DNA from: Bedellia somnulentella
Lineage: Eukaryota; Arthropoda; Insecta; Lepidoptera; Bedelliidae
Reading direction: 5' to 3'
DNA: 64,000 nt
Assembly: GCA_963576735.1 (NCBI GenBank)
Contig: OY755191.1
Coordinates: forward strand, 9,391,608-9,455,607
How positions within the stretch are numbered: position 1 is the stretch's first letter; each line of letters begins with the position of its first letter. This document shows positions 55,101 to 64,000 of this stretch, piece after piece. The notes beneath the pieces were generated by a model. The model saw only the letters and a program-made list of their open reading frames with translations, had not been told where the DNA came from and searched no databases. Both the position numbers and the translations under genes were made by a program.

Positions 55101-55764
55101 AGATTCGCCTATGGTCGGAGCAACTTACATCTTGAGACACATGCCAATTCGTTACAAGATGAGAAGCTCCTCTACTAACTAAGGTTATATCTACTATTGT
55201 TTGCCCTCGGGATGTGACCCATGTTGGTTCGGATCCTACGTTAGCTACATTTAGGTTAGTGGAGAATAAATATGTTGATAGTACCTCTCCTCTGGAATTT
55301 GATTTCTGACACCCCCAGAGCGGGTGATGTGCGTTCGCGTCAGCCCCAATGACGATCTCTGTTCGGAGCGTCTCGCAGTACCGCACAAGTTCAGCTAGCT
55401 CCTTTGGTGGGCAGTCCTCAGCATCGCCGGGCATATAGCAGGAGGCTAGCACCATCTCTGGTAGGCCCGTATCAGCTGTCTGGATCTTGACAGCGATCAG
55501 GTCCCTAGAACAGAATTGCATAAGGGACAAACCCTGCATATGATTAGGAATGAGTATGCAGGCTCTTGGTGTTTGGGATGTGGTATCATAAAACAACTTA
55601 CCTCCGGTATTATTGAGACCACAAATACGGTTTCCTCTGATCCACGGCTCCTGAATCAGGGCGATGATGTTTGGGGTTTTCTCCAACACTGTGCGTAGGG
55701 TAGCCGTCGCCGCGTGACTATGTTGGAGATTTGCTTGGAGGATTTGAATGTTATTGGGGAGCAT
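52141..55764 (-). CDS. LINE ORF2: endonuclease, reverse transcriptase, RNase H
   Basis: 1207 codons without interruption from MLPNNIQILQANLQ. The ATG overlaps the ORF1 stop by 14 bases. Residues 1-225 are an apurinic-type endonuclease (ALIQEPWIR about 40, GADANAHHPLWG about 140, SDHRRICFDL about 216). RT spans about 440-760, with FRPISLTSFLLKTLERL, FIDIEGAFDKT, GCPQGGVLSPLLWN and YADD at about 673. RNase H spans about 930-1050 (YTDGSKTNQGTGAG, AECLGIIQAAQAI, GHSGSLGNDAADELA). A CCHC knuckle (PLCRACMEADETVTHVLQEC) is at about 1150. The endonuclease plus RNase H combination places it in the I/LOA group. All catalytic residues I can check are present. Confidence 0.92.
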   Translation of the reverse strand: MLPNNIQILQANLQHSHAATATLRTVLEKTPNIIALIQEPWIRGNRICGLNNTGGKLFYDTTSQTPRACILIPNHMQGLSLMQFCSRDLIAVKIQTADTGLPEMVLASCYMPGDAEDCPPKELAELVRYCETLRTEIVIGADANAHHPLWGCQKSNSRGEVLSTYLFSTNLNVANVGSEPTWVTSRGQTIVDITLVSRGASHLVTNWHVSQDVSCSDHRRICFDLSNQFPEQPSKRNPRTTNVLKYRTLLRDELTSATAPNLDSTVAIEDNVKFLTDAITKSYEASCPLRKPTTPGKESSRWWDGELESMRGELRNLFNKAKNSRIPDDWEEYKLFLRKYKKLTRSRRRKAWRKYCESIESNNKAARIRKLLASDNNLTVGPLKKPDETYTTTHTETHKLLLECHFPDCRHTDEVYWPEEPISSPTNIDVSQAEKIVTQDRVEWAIKTFNPFKSPGLDGIIPALLQWARDIITPWLVKLYQSCMAHRYTPLPWREVKVTFIPKPGKSDYTDPKSFRPISLTSFLLKTLERLCDRFIREEILTKKPLHTQQHAYTKDKSTETALHRVVSKIECALSTKLSSLCTFIDIEGAFDKTNIPSINRALEKFHVNPTLRGWIVNMLRLRAVQITVNDTNRAVVTRGCPQGGVLSPLLWNMVVDSLIKRLNMQGYLTIGYADDLTILINGNHANTLCNQMGHALRVVEKWCKDFDLHVNPKKTELILFTRKRKLPPFDPPKLFGTQLTLSKTVKYLGITLDDKLNWKPHLEKVIKKASATLWQCKRILGKNWGLKPRITHWLYTTVIRPVITYGALIWWPRTKLVTAQHELDKMQRQACLAITGCMCTTPTAALQALLNLPPLYLYIQQEAAISAVRLQRAGHLSNDSRILHTEILIEALKDQPLLAAPCDRITKTIRSKHNYRVILDEEKSDFSGPKELRVYTDGSKTNQGTGAGTHSLDLNIRISKSLGQYNTVFQAECLGIIQAAQAIKARKISEMTIKIISDSTSVLQALNRSEYTSGLVLECHQALEEVAQDNNIILQWIKGHSGSLGNDAADELARGGSAMSLYGPEPIIPLPFNQLRTWLRERTQTLANACWQGTPGCRQSKEAMPTLRKNLTRYALRLSRPNLRTLVGVITGHYALNKHFHTLGITDSPLCRACMEADETVTHVLQECNGVTDIRNNTIGSKKSLPEAMADLDKLLSFWSELGWET

Positions 55765-57382
55765 CGTGTCCGATGTCCTCCTCCTCTTCCTTTTGGGTTG
55801 GTGCGTGTGACTCAGCTGGTGATGACGATGTCATCATAGAGTCAAGCCACGGCACTGGGGAAGGGTTGTCGTTCATCAACCGGCACAGCTCGTCCATTGC
55901 TCTCTGGAGCGGTTCGACCTCCTCCTCCACTGGTTGGTGTGTGGAGGGCCCTGGTTGGTCAGGAGCCAAGGGAGCATCCGGTTGGTCACTCGTGGATGTT
56001 GACGGAGTCGCCTCGTGGTGTTTGGCCGGCATGTCTCCAAGTTTTCCTTTTGCAAGGATAAACTTAGCGTGCACCCGACCGTAACCGAACGCCACGCTGC
56101 GATCTCGCGCCAGGAGTATTTCAACCTGGGCAGGTGGTAGCCCTAATGTGAGGAACACACCAGGATTGTCCCCCCAAACCCTTGTGGCCTTATATAAGGA
56201 CCACAAGTCGAGGTCGTACCACATTCCATTTTGATACCTCAGAAGAGAGTGCAGTCTCTTCAGAGGTCCGGTGTAGTTCGGCAGGAACAGGGCTATCCGC
56301 GTTCGCGTGGGAATGGCTGACTGCAGCACCATCTGCACCTTGTCACCCGAGGGTAACAGTGTGCAATCAGCCAGTTCCTGAACCCAGTTCACTGTCAGAT
56401 CATTCTCGCACCAGAAACGGAGAGCTCCCTCAACAAGCCTGGGACAGGCTTGGAAAGCAGGCCCTAGCCTTTTCTCCAAGTCCGCCTCAGCGTAGAGCTT
56501 CTCGTTCACCTGGTCTTTAAGGTATGCGGCTTCCTCCAGGGTCAGATCCCGATTCGTTGCTGTGACTAATGCCACATCAAGATGGGCCCGATCGACTGTG
56601 GCCTCCGCATATGACTTTTTTTCCCCTTTTTTTGGCCTCTTTGCCTCCAGTTGAGCCGGCGACCTAGAGTCATCTGGTCGGTCTCTTTTCTGGGGCTCAG
56701 GGGCCTTTGCAGTACTGGTGGACGGCTGTGGCTTCGGTCCAGAGAAATTGTCCCGATTTCCACGCGCTCCTTCAGTGGGACGTCTACCACCCCTGTCCGG
56801 TGCAGGACGTCCACGGTAGGCTCCCCGTCCCGGCCGCGCACCTCGCACTGGCGGACCAGCACGTTGAGGCGACCTGGGTTGGGGGCCCTGCCGCGCGGGT
56901 TCTCCCCGTCCCGCATCGGAAGTGGCGGCAGCATCACTCGCTTCCAAGATCGGAGTCCGGATATGGGCACCATGGGCACCCGTCTCCGTGGTCCGATCCG
57001 GTTGCGACTTCTGGAGGTCCACCGCTTTTTTCATTTGTCGGCGTCTGTAGGCGCCAGTTCGGTGTGGTCGGCTCGCTCTCCTACTCTTCTTGGAGCCAGA
57101 CTCGGATATGGGTCCTTGTGCCTCGTGCGCTTGGCGACTTCGAGGCATCGATTTCTTTGACTCTCTGAGAGTCACGGTCTCCCAGCTGCTGCAGGGTCCC
57201 GCAAATGGTCCCGGAATTTCCATCGGTGACCTCACCTTCTCTTCCACATTCGGCGTAACTTTGCCCCCCCCAGAATACGAGGGGCAGCCTGGATCCTGCA
57301 AGCAGGACCCAGGGAGGGATTCTCGACCGCTGATGCTGGCCGTACCCTCCTGGGGTAGTATATCTTTCTGTTGTTGCGCCAT
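55751..57382 (-). CDS. LINE ORF1, DUF4780-like nucleoprotein
   Basis: 543 codons, MAQQQKDILPQEG to GHDAPQ-stop. The first about 240 residues are basic and low complexity (Arg, Pro, Gly, Ser). A folded region of about residues 255-460 (ATNRDLTLEEAAYLKDQV to HAKFILAKGKLGD) aligns with copy 1 and resembles DUF4780. The C-terminus is acidic and Pro-rich. Probably coats the LINE RNA. The 5' end of the ORF shares a block of nearly unchanged nucleotide sequence with copy 1 that can fold into hairpins. Confidence 0.8.
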   Translation of the reverse strand: MAQQQKDILPQEGTASISGRESLPGSCLQDPGCPSYSGGGKVTPNVEEKVRSPMEIPGPFAGPCSSWETVTLRESKKSMPRSRQAHEAQGPISESGSKKSRRASRPHRTGAYRRRQMKKAVDLQKSQPDRTTETGAHGAHIRTPILEASDAAATSDAGRGEPARQGPQPRSPQRAGPPVRGARPGRGAYRGRPAPDRGGRRPTEGARGNRDNFSGPKPQPSTSTAKAPEPQKRDRPDDSRSPAQLEAKRPKKGEKKSYAEATVDRAHLDVALVTATNRDLTLEEAAYLKDQVNEKLYAEADLEKRLGPAFQACPRLVEGALRFWCENDLTVNWVQELADCTLLPSGDKVQMVLQSAIPTRTRIALFLPNYTGPLKRLHSLLRYQNGMWYDLDLWSLYKATRVWGDNPGVFLTLGLPPAQVEILLARDRSVAFGYGRVHAKFILAKGKLGDMPAKHHEATPSTSTSDQPDAPLAPDQPGPSTHQPVEEEVEPLQRAMDELCRLMNDNPSPVPWLDSMMTSSSPAESHAPTQKEEEEDIGHDAPQ

Positions 57383-57721
57383 GTTGGAAATTTTGACTTT
57401 TTAGAGATAGTCTAACTCGTGTAGATTTATTATATATAAATTTATCTATATATATATATATGTGTATAGAAATAAAGGAATGAGATACTGGTGATTATAT
57501 ATATATAAGGCTGTAGTTTACTGAAATAGACTATTTTACATATGTAGATACGGGATTATAGATTGAACCTAAATAAATGCGTACTTGCAATTAAATATGG
57601 AATGGGGGATTAGGGACGGGTGGGGAAATCCCTCCGCAATTAGCTACTTTCGCCACAGGGTTTGTTGGTATTAAGCGGTCCTGTTAATGGCTCGGTATTA
57701 CCAGGCTTCTTATTTGGATTT

Positions 57722-58172
57722 TTATTCTTCAAATTTTATTGATATGTAATGAAATTAATTAACATTATTAGGTTCCTGCTTAAATTTAATTACCTATTTC
57801 TATTTATTAAGGCGCTAACCGGTCGGTTTAACAACTTCAACTTGGACAAGTTGAACAATCAAAGTTCCATCTGTGTAATTAAATGTTTACGTGATAAAAT
57901 TCTTTTTTATCTGTCTTACGCCTCCAATTGTTCTATAAAAGAAACTGCGACCACAGGATTTCAAAACGCAACTTGTTGAAAGGCCTAAATAGTTACATTA
58001 CAGTGGGTACAATGTCGAGTAGTACATCAAGCCATCTTAAGAACCAATCAACATAATGACTCACAATGCTTTCATCTTTCCTTACACTGACCATTCAACA
58101 ATAAGATATTGGTTTATTATTACAAAAATACAATTGAAACGCTATTTTCCGTTCAGGATTAATATCAAATTT
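57722..58172. other. Non-coding, nothing assigned
   Basis: Short ORF of 76 codons only; nothing recognised. Confidence 0.5.
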
Positions 58173-58398
58173 TGTTGTGTATTGTCGGCTTAGAATAGCA
58201 CTACCTCATTTCTAACCATGGGCGATCTTAAGAGGCGACTAAGGGGTTTTTGAAGTGATTTTTGGGTGATGCGGTTGGAGACCCTTCACCAAAAATATTT
58301 ATTTTACGATCTTTTCCCACTTCCAAAAGTGGTACTGATTCTAAAGCTCTATCTCCCCTTATTGGTATTTATAGCCGTGAGTTCATATATTTATGTAT
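58173..58398 (+). mobile_element. SINE-A copy, diverged
   Basis: TGTTGTGTATTGTCGGCTTA to AGCCGTGAGTTCATATATTT, with deletions around the middle. Confidence 0.78.
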
Positions 58399-59081
58399 CT
58401 AATTTAACTTTTTGGTGTACAATACTAGTCTGTTAAGGGCGTCCCCGGAAAATAGGTTGATATTGATTGTTTGGTAATTCTATAAAGTCTGAATGATGAT
58501 ATTGATATGACATGAATAAAATATATGTTGGTGATTAGTTCATGGTGTTAAAATTTGATGTTTAACATTTTAATAATTTGTTGAAAAATATGATGAAAAA
58601 AATTTAATTGGAACATGCTTTGTTTTCATAAAAACCGTATAGGCTCCACTGGCATAACATACATGTGAACTCATCTTTAAGATCTGTAACTTTGAGGTTT
58701 AACTTTTCATTTAAACATTATAGTTATTCAATAATAGTTATTCAATAAAACTAAATAAACTACATTTATACTGCGCGCGCGTTTTTTCCGTCCCTGTCAC
58801 TCTCAGTAAATTTGACGTAAGAGTGAGCGCAATAGCTGCAAAATGCGGGGAGGCCCTTAAATGAGACAAGTTTAGTAATAATTGAATAATGATACTTTCG
58901 CTAACCATATCATTATAGGAAAGTAAAACATTTATTGACTTACTTAGTGTTTGTATAGTGTAACATTAAGTTGCTGACAAGAGGGGAATCAAGGTAGGAA
59001 TGTTCATTGCATCACATTTAATGTAATTTGATTTTTTTGAGGCAGTAAGGCAGTGTTTAGTTTTTGTCAATTACTGCATCT
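58399..59081. other. Non-coding, nothing assigned
   Basis: A (CG)n-rich word GCGCGCGCG at about 58773; nothing else. Confidence 0.45.
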
Positions 59082-59341
59082 TAGATCACATACATACATA
59101 TATTCACGGCTATAAATCCCTAAAAAGGGTAGCCAGAGCTAGGGAATTAGAAATTCCTTAGCCACTTTTGGAAGTTGTGGGGGGAAAAGATTGTGAAATA
59201 AAGGATTTTGGTGATGGGTCTCCAACCGCATCGCCCAAAAATCCCTTAAAAGCCCCAATACCGTTAGTCGCCTTTTACGTACACCCACCGGAAGATATGG
59301 GGTAGTGCTATTCTAAGCCGACACTACACAGCTATAGATCA
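59082..59341 (-). mobile_element. SINE-A copy with short TSD
   Basis: Body 59089-59334, flanked by TAGATCA (59082-59088 and 59335-59341). Confidence 0.86.
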
Positions 59342-60545
59342 ATAACTTTCTAAGCGAATAGTAAAAACTAGTTAACATTAAAAATGTTTATATCAAATAT
59401 TCATATTGTGTTCTGTTTCATGAAAAGCTTCTAGTATTAAAAGAACGATGAGGCTTAAAAGTTTCCTAAATACCGACGATATTACATTTCTTACCGTTCG
59501 GAGAATGTAATAAAAGCTAACAAAATATTCAGATTAAAGCGTGTAGCTACGAAAAGATGGTCAAGCTCGAGTAAGTTGAATATTTCCAAATCAAACGAAA
59601 TGAAAAGAACATTCTTACTGTTTTGTCATTGCTCAATTTGTCCTTTTGCATTCGAAAGAAGAAATTATTTTGAAACATTGCCTATGGGAACAAACATTAC
59701 TAAAATAAAGCAAATTAAAATGCAGATAAATGCAAATTAAATGAGGTAAACTAGAATGTTCCTGCTTAAACTTATTTGTAATTTGTCTTTCATAGCTGTT
59801 AACGGTGTGCGAGCACAGTATGAAATAAAATCTGTAAATTGTAGTTAAAACCTAGTCTAATAAATCGCAGCCACCTCATAGTCAGTGACCCAATAAATAA
59901 ATGAATACAAGGGAATTCTTTTACTTTAACTCAAGGTTTTACCCTAAATGGGTAACCTTCATCCCCTTGGCACTCTCAGGGGGCAATATCAAAAATAATA
60001 AACCTGCGGTGGGGGCGCAATTACCCAATTTTACTAAAAGGGATTTTTCCCGCGTTTCGTGATAATGGCCGACTTGAACGAATGACTCGCTGCAATATTA
60101 AGAATTTTTGGTGATATTTACATAATAAAAACTTCGTTTTTATGAAAGTGATGCAGCTTTAACTATGATTGTTGCAATTTAGTTTTGATTCGTATGGTTT
60201 TATTCTACGTCGTATTTTTTTAAGATTACAATCGCAAGATTATAATTGGCTTGTTAATTTAGTTTTTTTTTATTTTCTAAACAGATTTCTCATTTTTAAA
60301 TATCTGTACGGTTAGGCGCCGCAGGAGTGTTTATATAATTATTGTAAGGGTTTACTGACTATAATTTGCTATGTAATGTTGTCTAAGAAAAACACTAATC
60401 CGTTTCTGCTTTTGAGTGTCCTACGAGGCGTCTAGGGTTATCGTGGCTTTCAGTGATTCTTGGACGTTGTAGATTTATAATTTATATAACTCTCCACTTT
60501 CAAAGGTGAAGTTTCCACAAATGGTCTACTCTACTTTTTTATATT
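59342..60545. other. Non-coding, nothing assigned
   Basis: No supportable ORF, RNA gene or known repeat. Confidence 0.5.
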
Positions 60546-60801
60546 TACATACATACATACATACATATACTCACGGCTATAAATCCCTAGAAGGGGTAGC
60601 CAGAGCTAAGGAATCAGAAACTACTCAGCCACTTTTAGAAAATTGAGTGGGGAAAAGATGGTTAAATAAAGGTTGTTGGTGATGGGTCTCCAACCGCATC
60701 GCCCAAAAATCCCTTAAAAGCCCCAATACCGTTAGTCGCCTCTTACGTACACCCACCGGAAGAAATGGGGTAGTGCTATTCTAAGCCGACACTACACAGC
60801 A
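60546..60801 (-). mobile_element. SINE-A copy, well conserved
   Basis: Complete from (CATA)n to CACTACACAGC. Confidence 0.9.
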
Positions 60802-61444
60802 TTTTTCATATTTATGTTCAATAAAACATTTTTATCTTGATTAAATCCCAATATTTGTTCCAGACAATACAAATAGCAGTAAAATTTCTCGTTAAACACT
60901 ACTCATTTTCCTTTTTTTCAACGGACAAGCATCGGACTAGTCTATTAAGAGAAATGCGTGATCCTTTTTTGTTATTAGTAATGATTTTTTAATAGTTTCA
61001 TAGTAAATTGGATCAACTTGTAGATATTTGAATGCCAATAAACATAATTATCAAAGTCGGATTTCTCTGTCAAAAGTTATGTAAAAAATCGCAGAGAATT
61101 GACAACCTCCTAAAATTTACGTCTGTTCAAAAAAAAAAGTTAAAAAATCTAGTTTAGTAATTCTGCCTACCCCTTGCAGTCCTCTCATATTCGAAACTGC
61201 ACAATATTCCAATATTCTCTTGACATCGGTCGTCACTTGTCTCCGCGCTTTGACTAGGGCTGTCACGTGTCACGTGTGACGTCACAACATGGCTGACTAA
61301 AGCCGAATTCGTGCTTTGATACAAACAGCATTCATTTCATATGTCGCCATTAGCCTGATAGCTATTTTGGGTGATTTCCTTTGATATTTTAGGACTCAAG
61401 TCTCAAGTTGATGTTGGACTTGAAAATTTATGTTCGTCTATTAT
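60802..61444. other. Non-coding, nothing assigned
   Basis: No gene seen; a CACGTGTCACGTGTGACGTCAC word lies near 61265. Confidence 0.45.
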
Positions 61445-61665
61445 TACAAAAAGGTAATATAACACTGATAGCTCATTGGGAACACCACCGCTTCTTAGGA
61501 GACGTGAGTTCAAATTTTGAGTCGAGCCTACATCAGTAAGATACACTGATGTCTTAAGTAATATGTGCACGGTCCACACGTTGGCACTACGAGACGTGAT
61601 GTTCAGAAGTATTAGTACTTCTGCCAACCGCTTTGGGGTTATACGGCGTGAACTTTTGAGTTTGA
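61445..61665 (+). mobile_element. SINE-B copy with tRNA-like head
   Basis: The head has CTCATTGGGAACACCACCGC and a B-box-like GAGTTCAAATTTTGAG. The end is GATGTTCAGAAGTATTAGTA, CTTCTGCCAACCGCTTTGGG, CGGCGTGAACTTTTGAG. Confidence 0.65.
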
Positions 61666-61763
61666 GTTAATATAAATAAATACTGCAGATTTTTAATTAT
61701 ATGATTTAAAAAGTCTAAGAGGTTGGCGACTTGGCGTGGCACCCAACTCTGAACTATTAATAA

Positions 61764-61980
61764 CTAGTGGTCCGCCCCGGCTTCGCATCGCACGGATGGT
61801 GTTAAATATTTTGACTGTTTACCCCCTACGGTATTTAGCGAGATGATTTATATCCTATGTCCTTTTCCTGGTTCTAAGCTACCTCTCCAACAATTTTCAG
61901 CCAGATCGGTTCATCTGTTTTTGAGTTATAAATAGTGTAACTAACACGACTTTCTTTTATAAATATAGATATGGACATAC
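61764..61980 (+). repeat. Dispersed GGTCCGCCCCGGCTTCGC repeat
   Basis: Starts TAGTGGTCCGCCCCGGCTTC and ends with CAGATCGGTTCATCTG, TTTTGAGTTATA and TATAAATATAGAT. I recognise this layout as a repeat common in lepidopteran and other insect genomes; class uncertain. Confidence 0.55.
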
Positions 61981-62217
61981 TTTGTACCAGGCGACTTGCA
62001 AATGTCTGACGTTTTCTACATGAAGCGGCGTCGCGACTTTTAATTATATTGTTACGCTTCTCTTAGGAGTAATTGTAATTAGTAACAAACAATTCTATAC
62101 TACATAAAACAAACGCAGATTCCATTTTGAAAATTAGGATATGAAAGTAAAGTAACTTACGTTTGAAGCGGTAAATCTTCGTGAGTATACAATCAATAAC
62201 ATGATACGTAATGGTAT

Positions 62218-62816
62218 TGTCGTGGCCATATCGTAGATTTGAACACATCGTGAAATGATCGATCATTTCATGAAATAGTCACATTTCATGATGTGGCCAA
62301 CCTCATTTGATCAGATCATAAAATCGTCAACGTTTCACGATTTTGTCATCCACGCTTGGCCAGATCGTAGAAATAGGGTGACCTGTGAAATACAATCCAA
62401 ACTCTACGGTTTTTTAACATATTGCTCAGTTTTTTCGTAATTTACAAAGTATTCGAGAAACTTTTCGTCGTAAACTCTTATGTTTTCACTCGCTTAATAA
62501 CGAATTATTAACTTTTTTACTGCGAGAAACAACACTTTTGTCAGCGGCCGCCATCTTCACACATAAACAAGCGTTTTCAGCGCCTCTACCGGTAATAAAT
62601 GTAACTACTTTACGATATGACCAAATAAGTTTAACCATTTCATGAAGAGGCCATGTGTTTAGTTGGTCATATCGAGAAACGATTTCTTATCATCGATCTG
62701 CCCAAACCACATCACGATGTGGCCAATAAACAGTTGATAATTTCATGAAATACGACTATTTCATGAAATGATCGATCATTTCATGATGTGTTCAAATTTA
62801 CGATATGGCCACGACA
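62218..62816. mobile_element. MITE-like element built of palindromes
   Basis: Ends TGTCGTGGCCATATCGTA and its complement. About 65 bp of terminal inverted repeat at each side (62218-62282 and 62752-62816), and the interior is full of further inverted words (GAAATGATCGATCATTTC, CATGAAATGG, GATATGACC). No ORF. No clear target duplication found. Confidence 0.75.
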
Positions 62817-63314
62817 TCATTATTAAGTTATCTATCTATATATGCATAATTTTATTGGTTATATAACAAAGCAGCTTTTTGGCTTAAGCATTTCATAAAA
62901 TATGTCAATAAATCAACCGCTTGTTAAGCAAAAAACTGAAGGTTTGAGTTGTTACAACGTCAACGGTTTAACCCCTTCAAATTTATAGAACGCAAATAAA
63001 TCCCAGTGCCTATTTATTCTGAGTGAAGCTTATTTAATCTCAGGATTTCAATTTTTTCCGCTGAAATTCAACGAAAATGTTTTCCGCTGTGAAAAATATG
63101 AACGAGCGGAATACGAAGAGTGGACGACGTGATTTGTCACGTCACTCTCGTGAAGGGATGAAGGGGCGAAGGGGGTGTTGGTCACATATTTCATACGTAT
63201 TGTATCGTCTGTATAAAACAGCTTCAATGAAAACTGTATTTTTTCAACTGGTTAATTAAATAATTGCGGTCCAAATCGTGTTCTAATTATACCACTAGAT
63301 GGCACTACTTGTTG
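62817..63314. other. Non-coding, nothing assigned
   Basis: A 60-codon ORF (63077-63259) has no support as a gene. Confidence 0.45.
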
Positions 63315-63813
63315 ATAATTCGGTATGCAAAGTTTTACAAAAGTGGTGCTGATTGCGAAACCATTTCGAGATATTATGTTTTTAAACAATATTTTCTTGA
63401 AATTAAATTAAACAAAGCTAAGATGACCGTTATTTTAGCTAGAAACTGCAACAGTATTTGATCTTCAGTGTTATTTCAAAGACATTTGTTTTTGCAGTTC
63501 ATTAATAAAATATCGAAAATCATAGGTGTCTTTAGTATATTATCGTAATAATTTCATTTGAGATCACAAAGTCGTGAAATGTAATGCAATTAGCAACATT
63601 TTTATTAAACATATCGCTTTATTTGCATGTCGCTACGTGATATTTTCGATCGATGACGTCATTAAGTACAAAAGTTGAACAATCTTTAAAAAATCATAAC
63701 TTTACAATTAATCATTTTAAATGAAAAATAATCAAGTAGTCTTTTATTTTCATGTTTGCTATCGAATAAAAATATTTAATAAATACCAAAAAAAAACTTT
63801 GCATACCGAATTA
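63315..63813. mobile_element. Short inverted-repeat element, possible mariner-type MITE
   Basis: 22-bp perfect inverted termini 63315-63336 and 63792-63813 (ATAATTCGGTATGCAAAG and onward). Read as TA-ATTCGG...CCGAAT-TA, it would have the TA duplication of Tc1/mariner elements. Confidence 0.5.
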
Positions 63814-63937
63814 TACTCAAAAACAGACGTGGCCGCTACTTCAGAATAACCAAGTCTTGAAAGACCGTGGCGAAACATTTTCCAACTCTTATTGATAGCA
63901 TCCATTTTGCACACTTAGAAGATAATTTTAATTCACG

Positions 63938-64000
63938 TGATGTTCAGAAGTATTAGTACCTCTGCCAATCCCTTTGAGGATGTAAGGCGTAAACGTTTGA
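63938..64000 (+). mobile_element. SINE-B 3' part, runs off the window
   Basis: GTGATGTTCAGAAGTATTAG, CCTCTGCCAATCCCTTTGAG, GGCGTAAACGTTTGA up to the last base. Confidence 0.7.

Larger units (their letters stand above)
52036..57721 (-). mobile_element. LOA/I-group LINE copy 2, apparently full length and intact
   Basis: Body 52051-57706 (about 5.66 kb) between perfect 15-bp duplications TTCTTATTTGGATTT at 52036-52050 and 57707-57721. On the minus strand: a 5' UTR of about 324 bp, ORF1, a 14-bp overlap, ORF2, a 3' UTR of about 75 bp and a (TAA)4 tail. Both ORFs are open. Copy 1 at 36.4-41.9 kb belongs to the same or a sister family. Confidence 0.9.

Overview
The window looks like a piece of a moth or butterfly (Lepidoptera) chromosome. 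It is AT-rich, gene-poor, has spliced exons, and is packed with retroposons and dispersed repeats of kinds I recognise from lepidopteran genomes. Only two host genes can be supported. One is an intronless ORF (19789-21396, minus) for a degenerate aldehyde-dehydrogenase-like protein. The other is the last two coding exons (46406-46561 and 46838-47076, plus) of a twin-CX9C protein whose CHCH domain resembles CHCHD2/CHCHD10. A third small ORF (9940-10269, minus) encodes a possible single-pass membrane protein next to an LTR-like end.

Layout. 1-13.1 kb: non-coding DNA with SINE copies, LINE tails, a 5'-truncated LINE (8552-9420), the small membrane-protein ORF, a lepidopteran ACCGACTTC-type repeat and a large foldback (12056-12673). 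13.6-17.7 kb: a Ty3/gypsy element of CsRn1/Kabuki type (minus strand) without visible LTRs. 18-32 kb: the ALDH-like gene among SINEs, foldbacks and a 122-bp tandem repeat. 32.37-41.91 kb: a nest in which an R4/Dong-like LINE with an intact ORF sits inside the (TAA)n tail of a LOA/I-group LINE; one 13-bp target-site duplication encloses the whole nest. 42-51 kb: SINEs (one inserted in another), the CHCH gene, and an RTE-like LINE inserted exactly at that gene's stop codon. 52.04-57.72 kb: a second LOA/I-group LINE, apparently full length, with both ORFs open and a 15-bp duplication. 57.7-64 kb: SINEs and two MITE-like inverted-repeat elements.

The most informative pattern joins several of these parts. 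The dominant SINE (SINE-A, about 25 copies), a second short retroposon (SINE-B) and the RTE-like LINE end in related 3' tails: a CTCTG-C-ACCCC run, a short loop, a GGG run, then GCGTGA or GCCGTGA. SINE-A and the LINE also share the (TATG)n terminus. This suggests that both short families parasitise the RTE-type reverse transcriptase. Target-site duplications that I could read directly support retroposition for many SINE-A copies and for all three larger LINE insertions.

All homology statements are by eye from the sequence and memory of protein families; no database search was possible.
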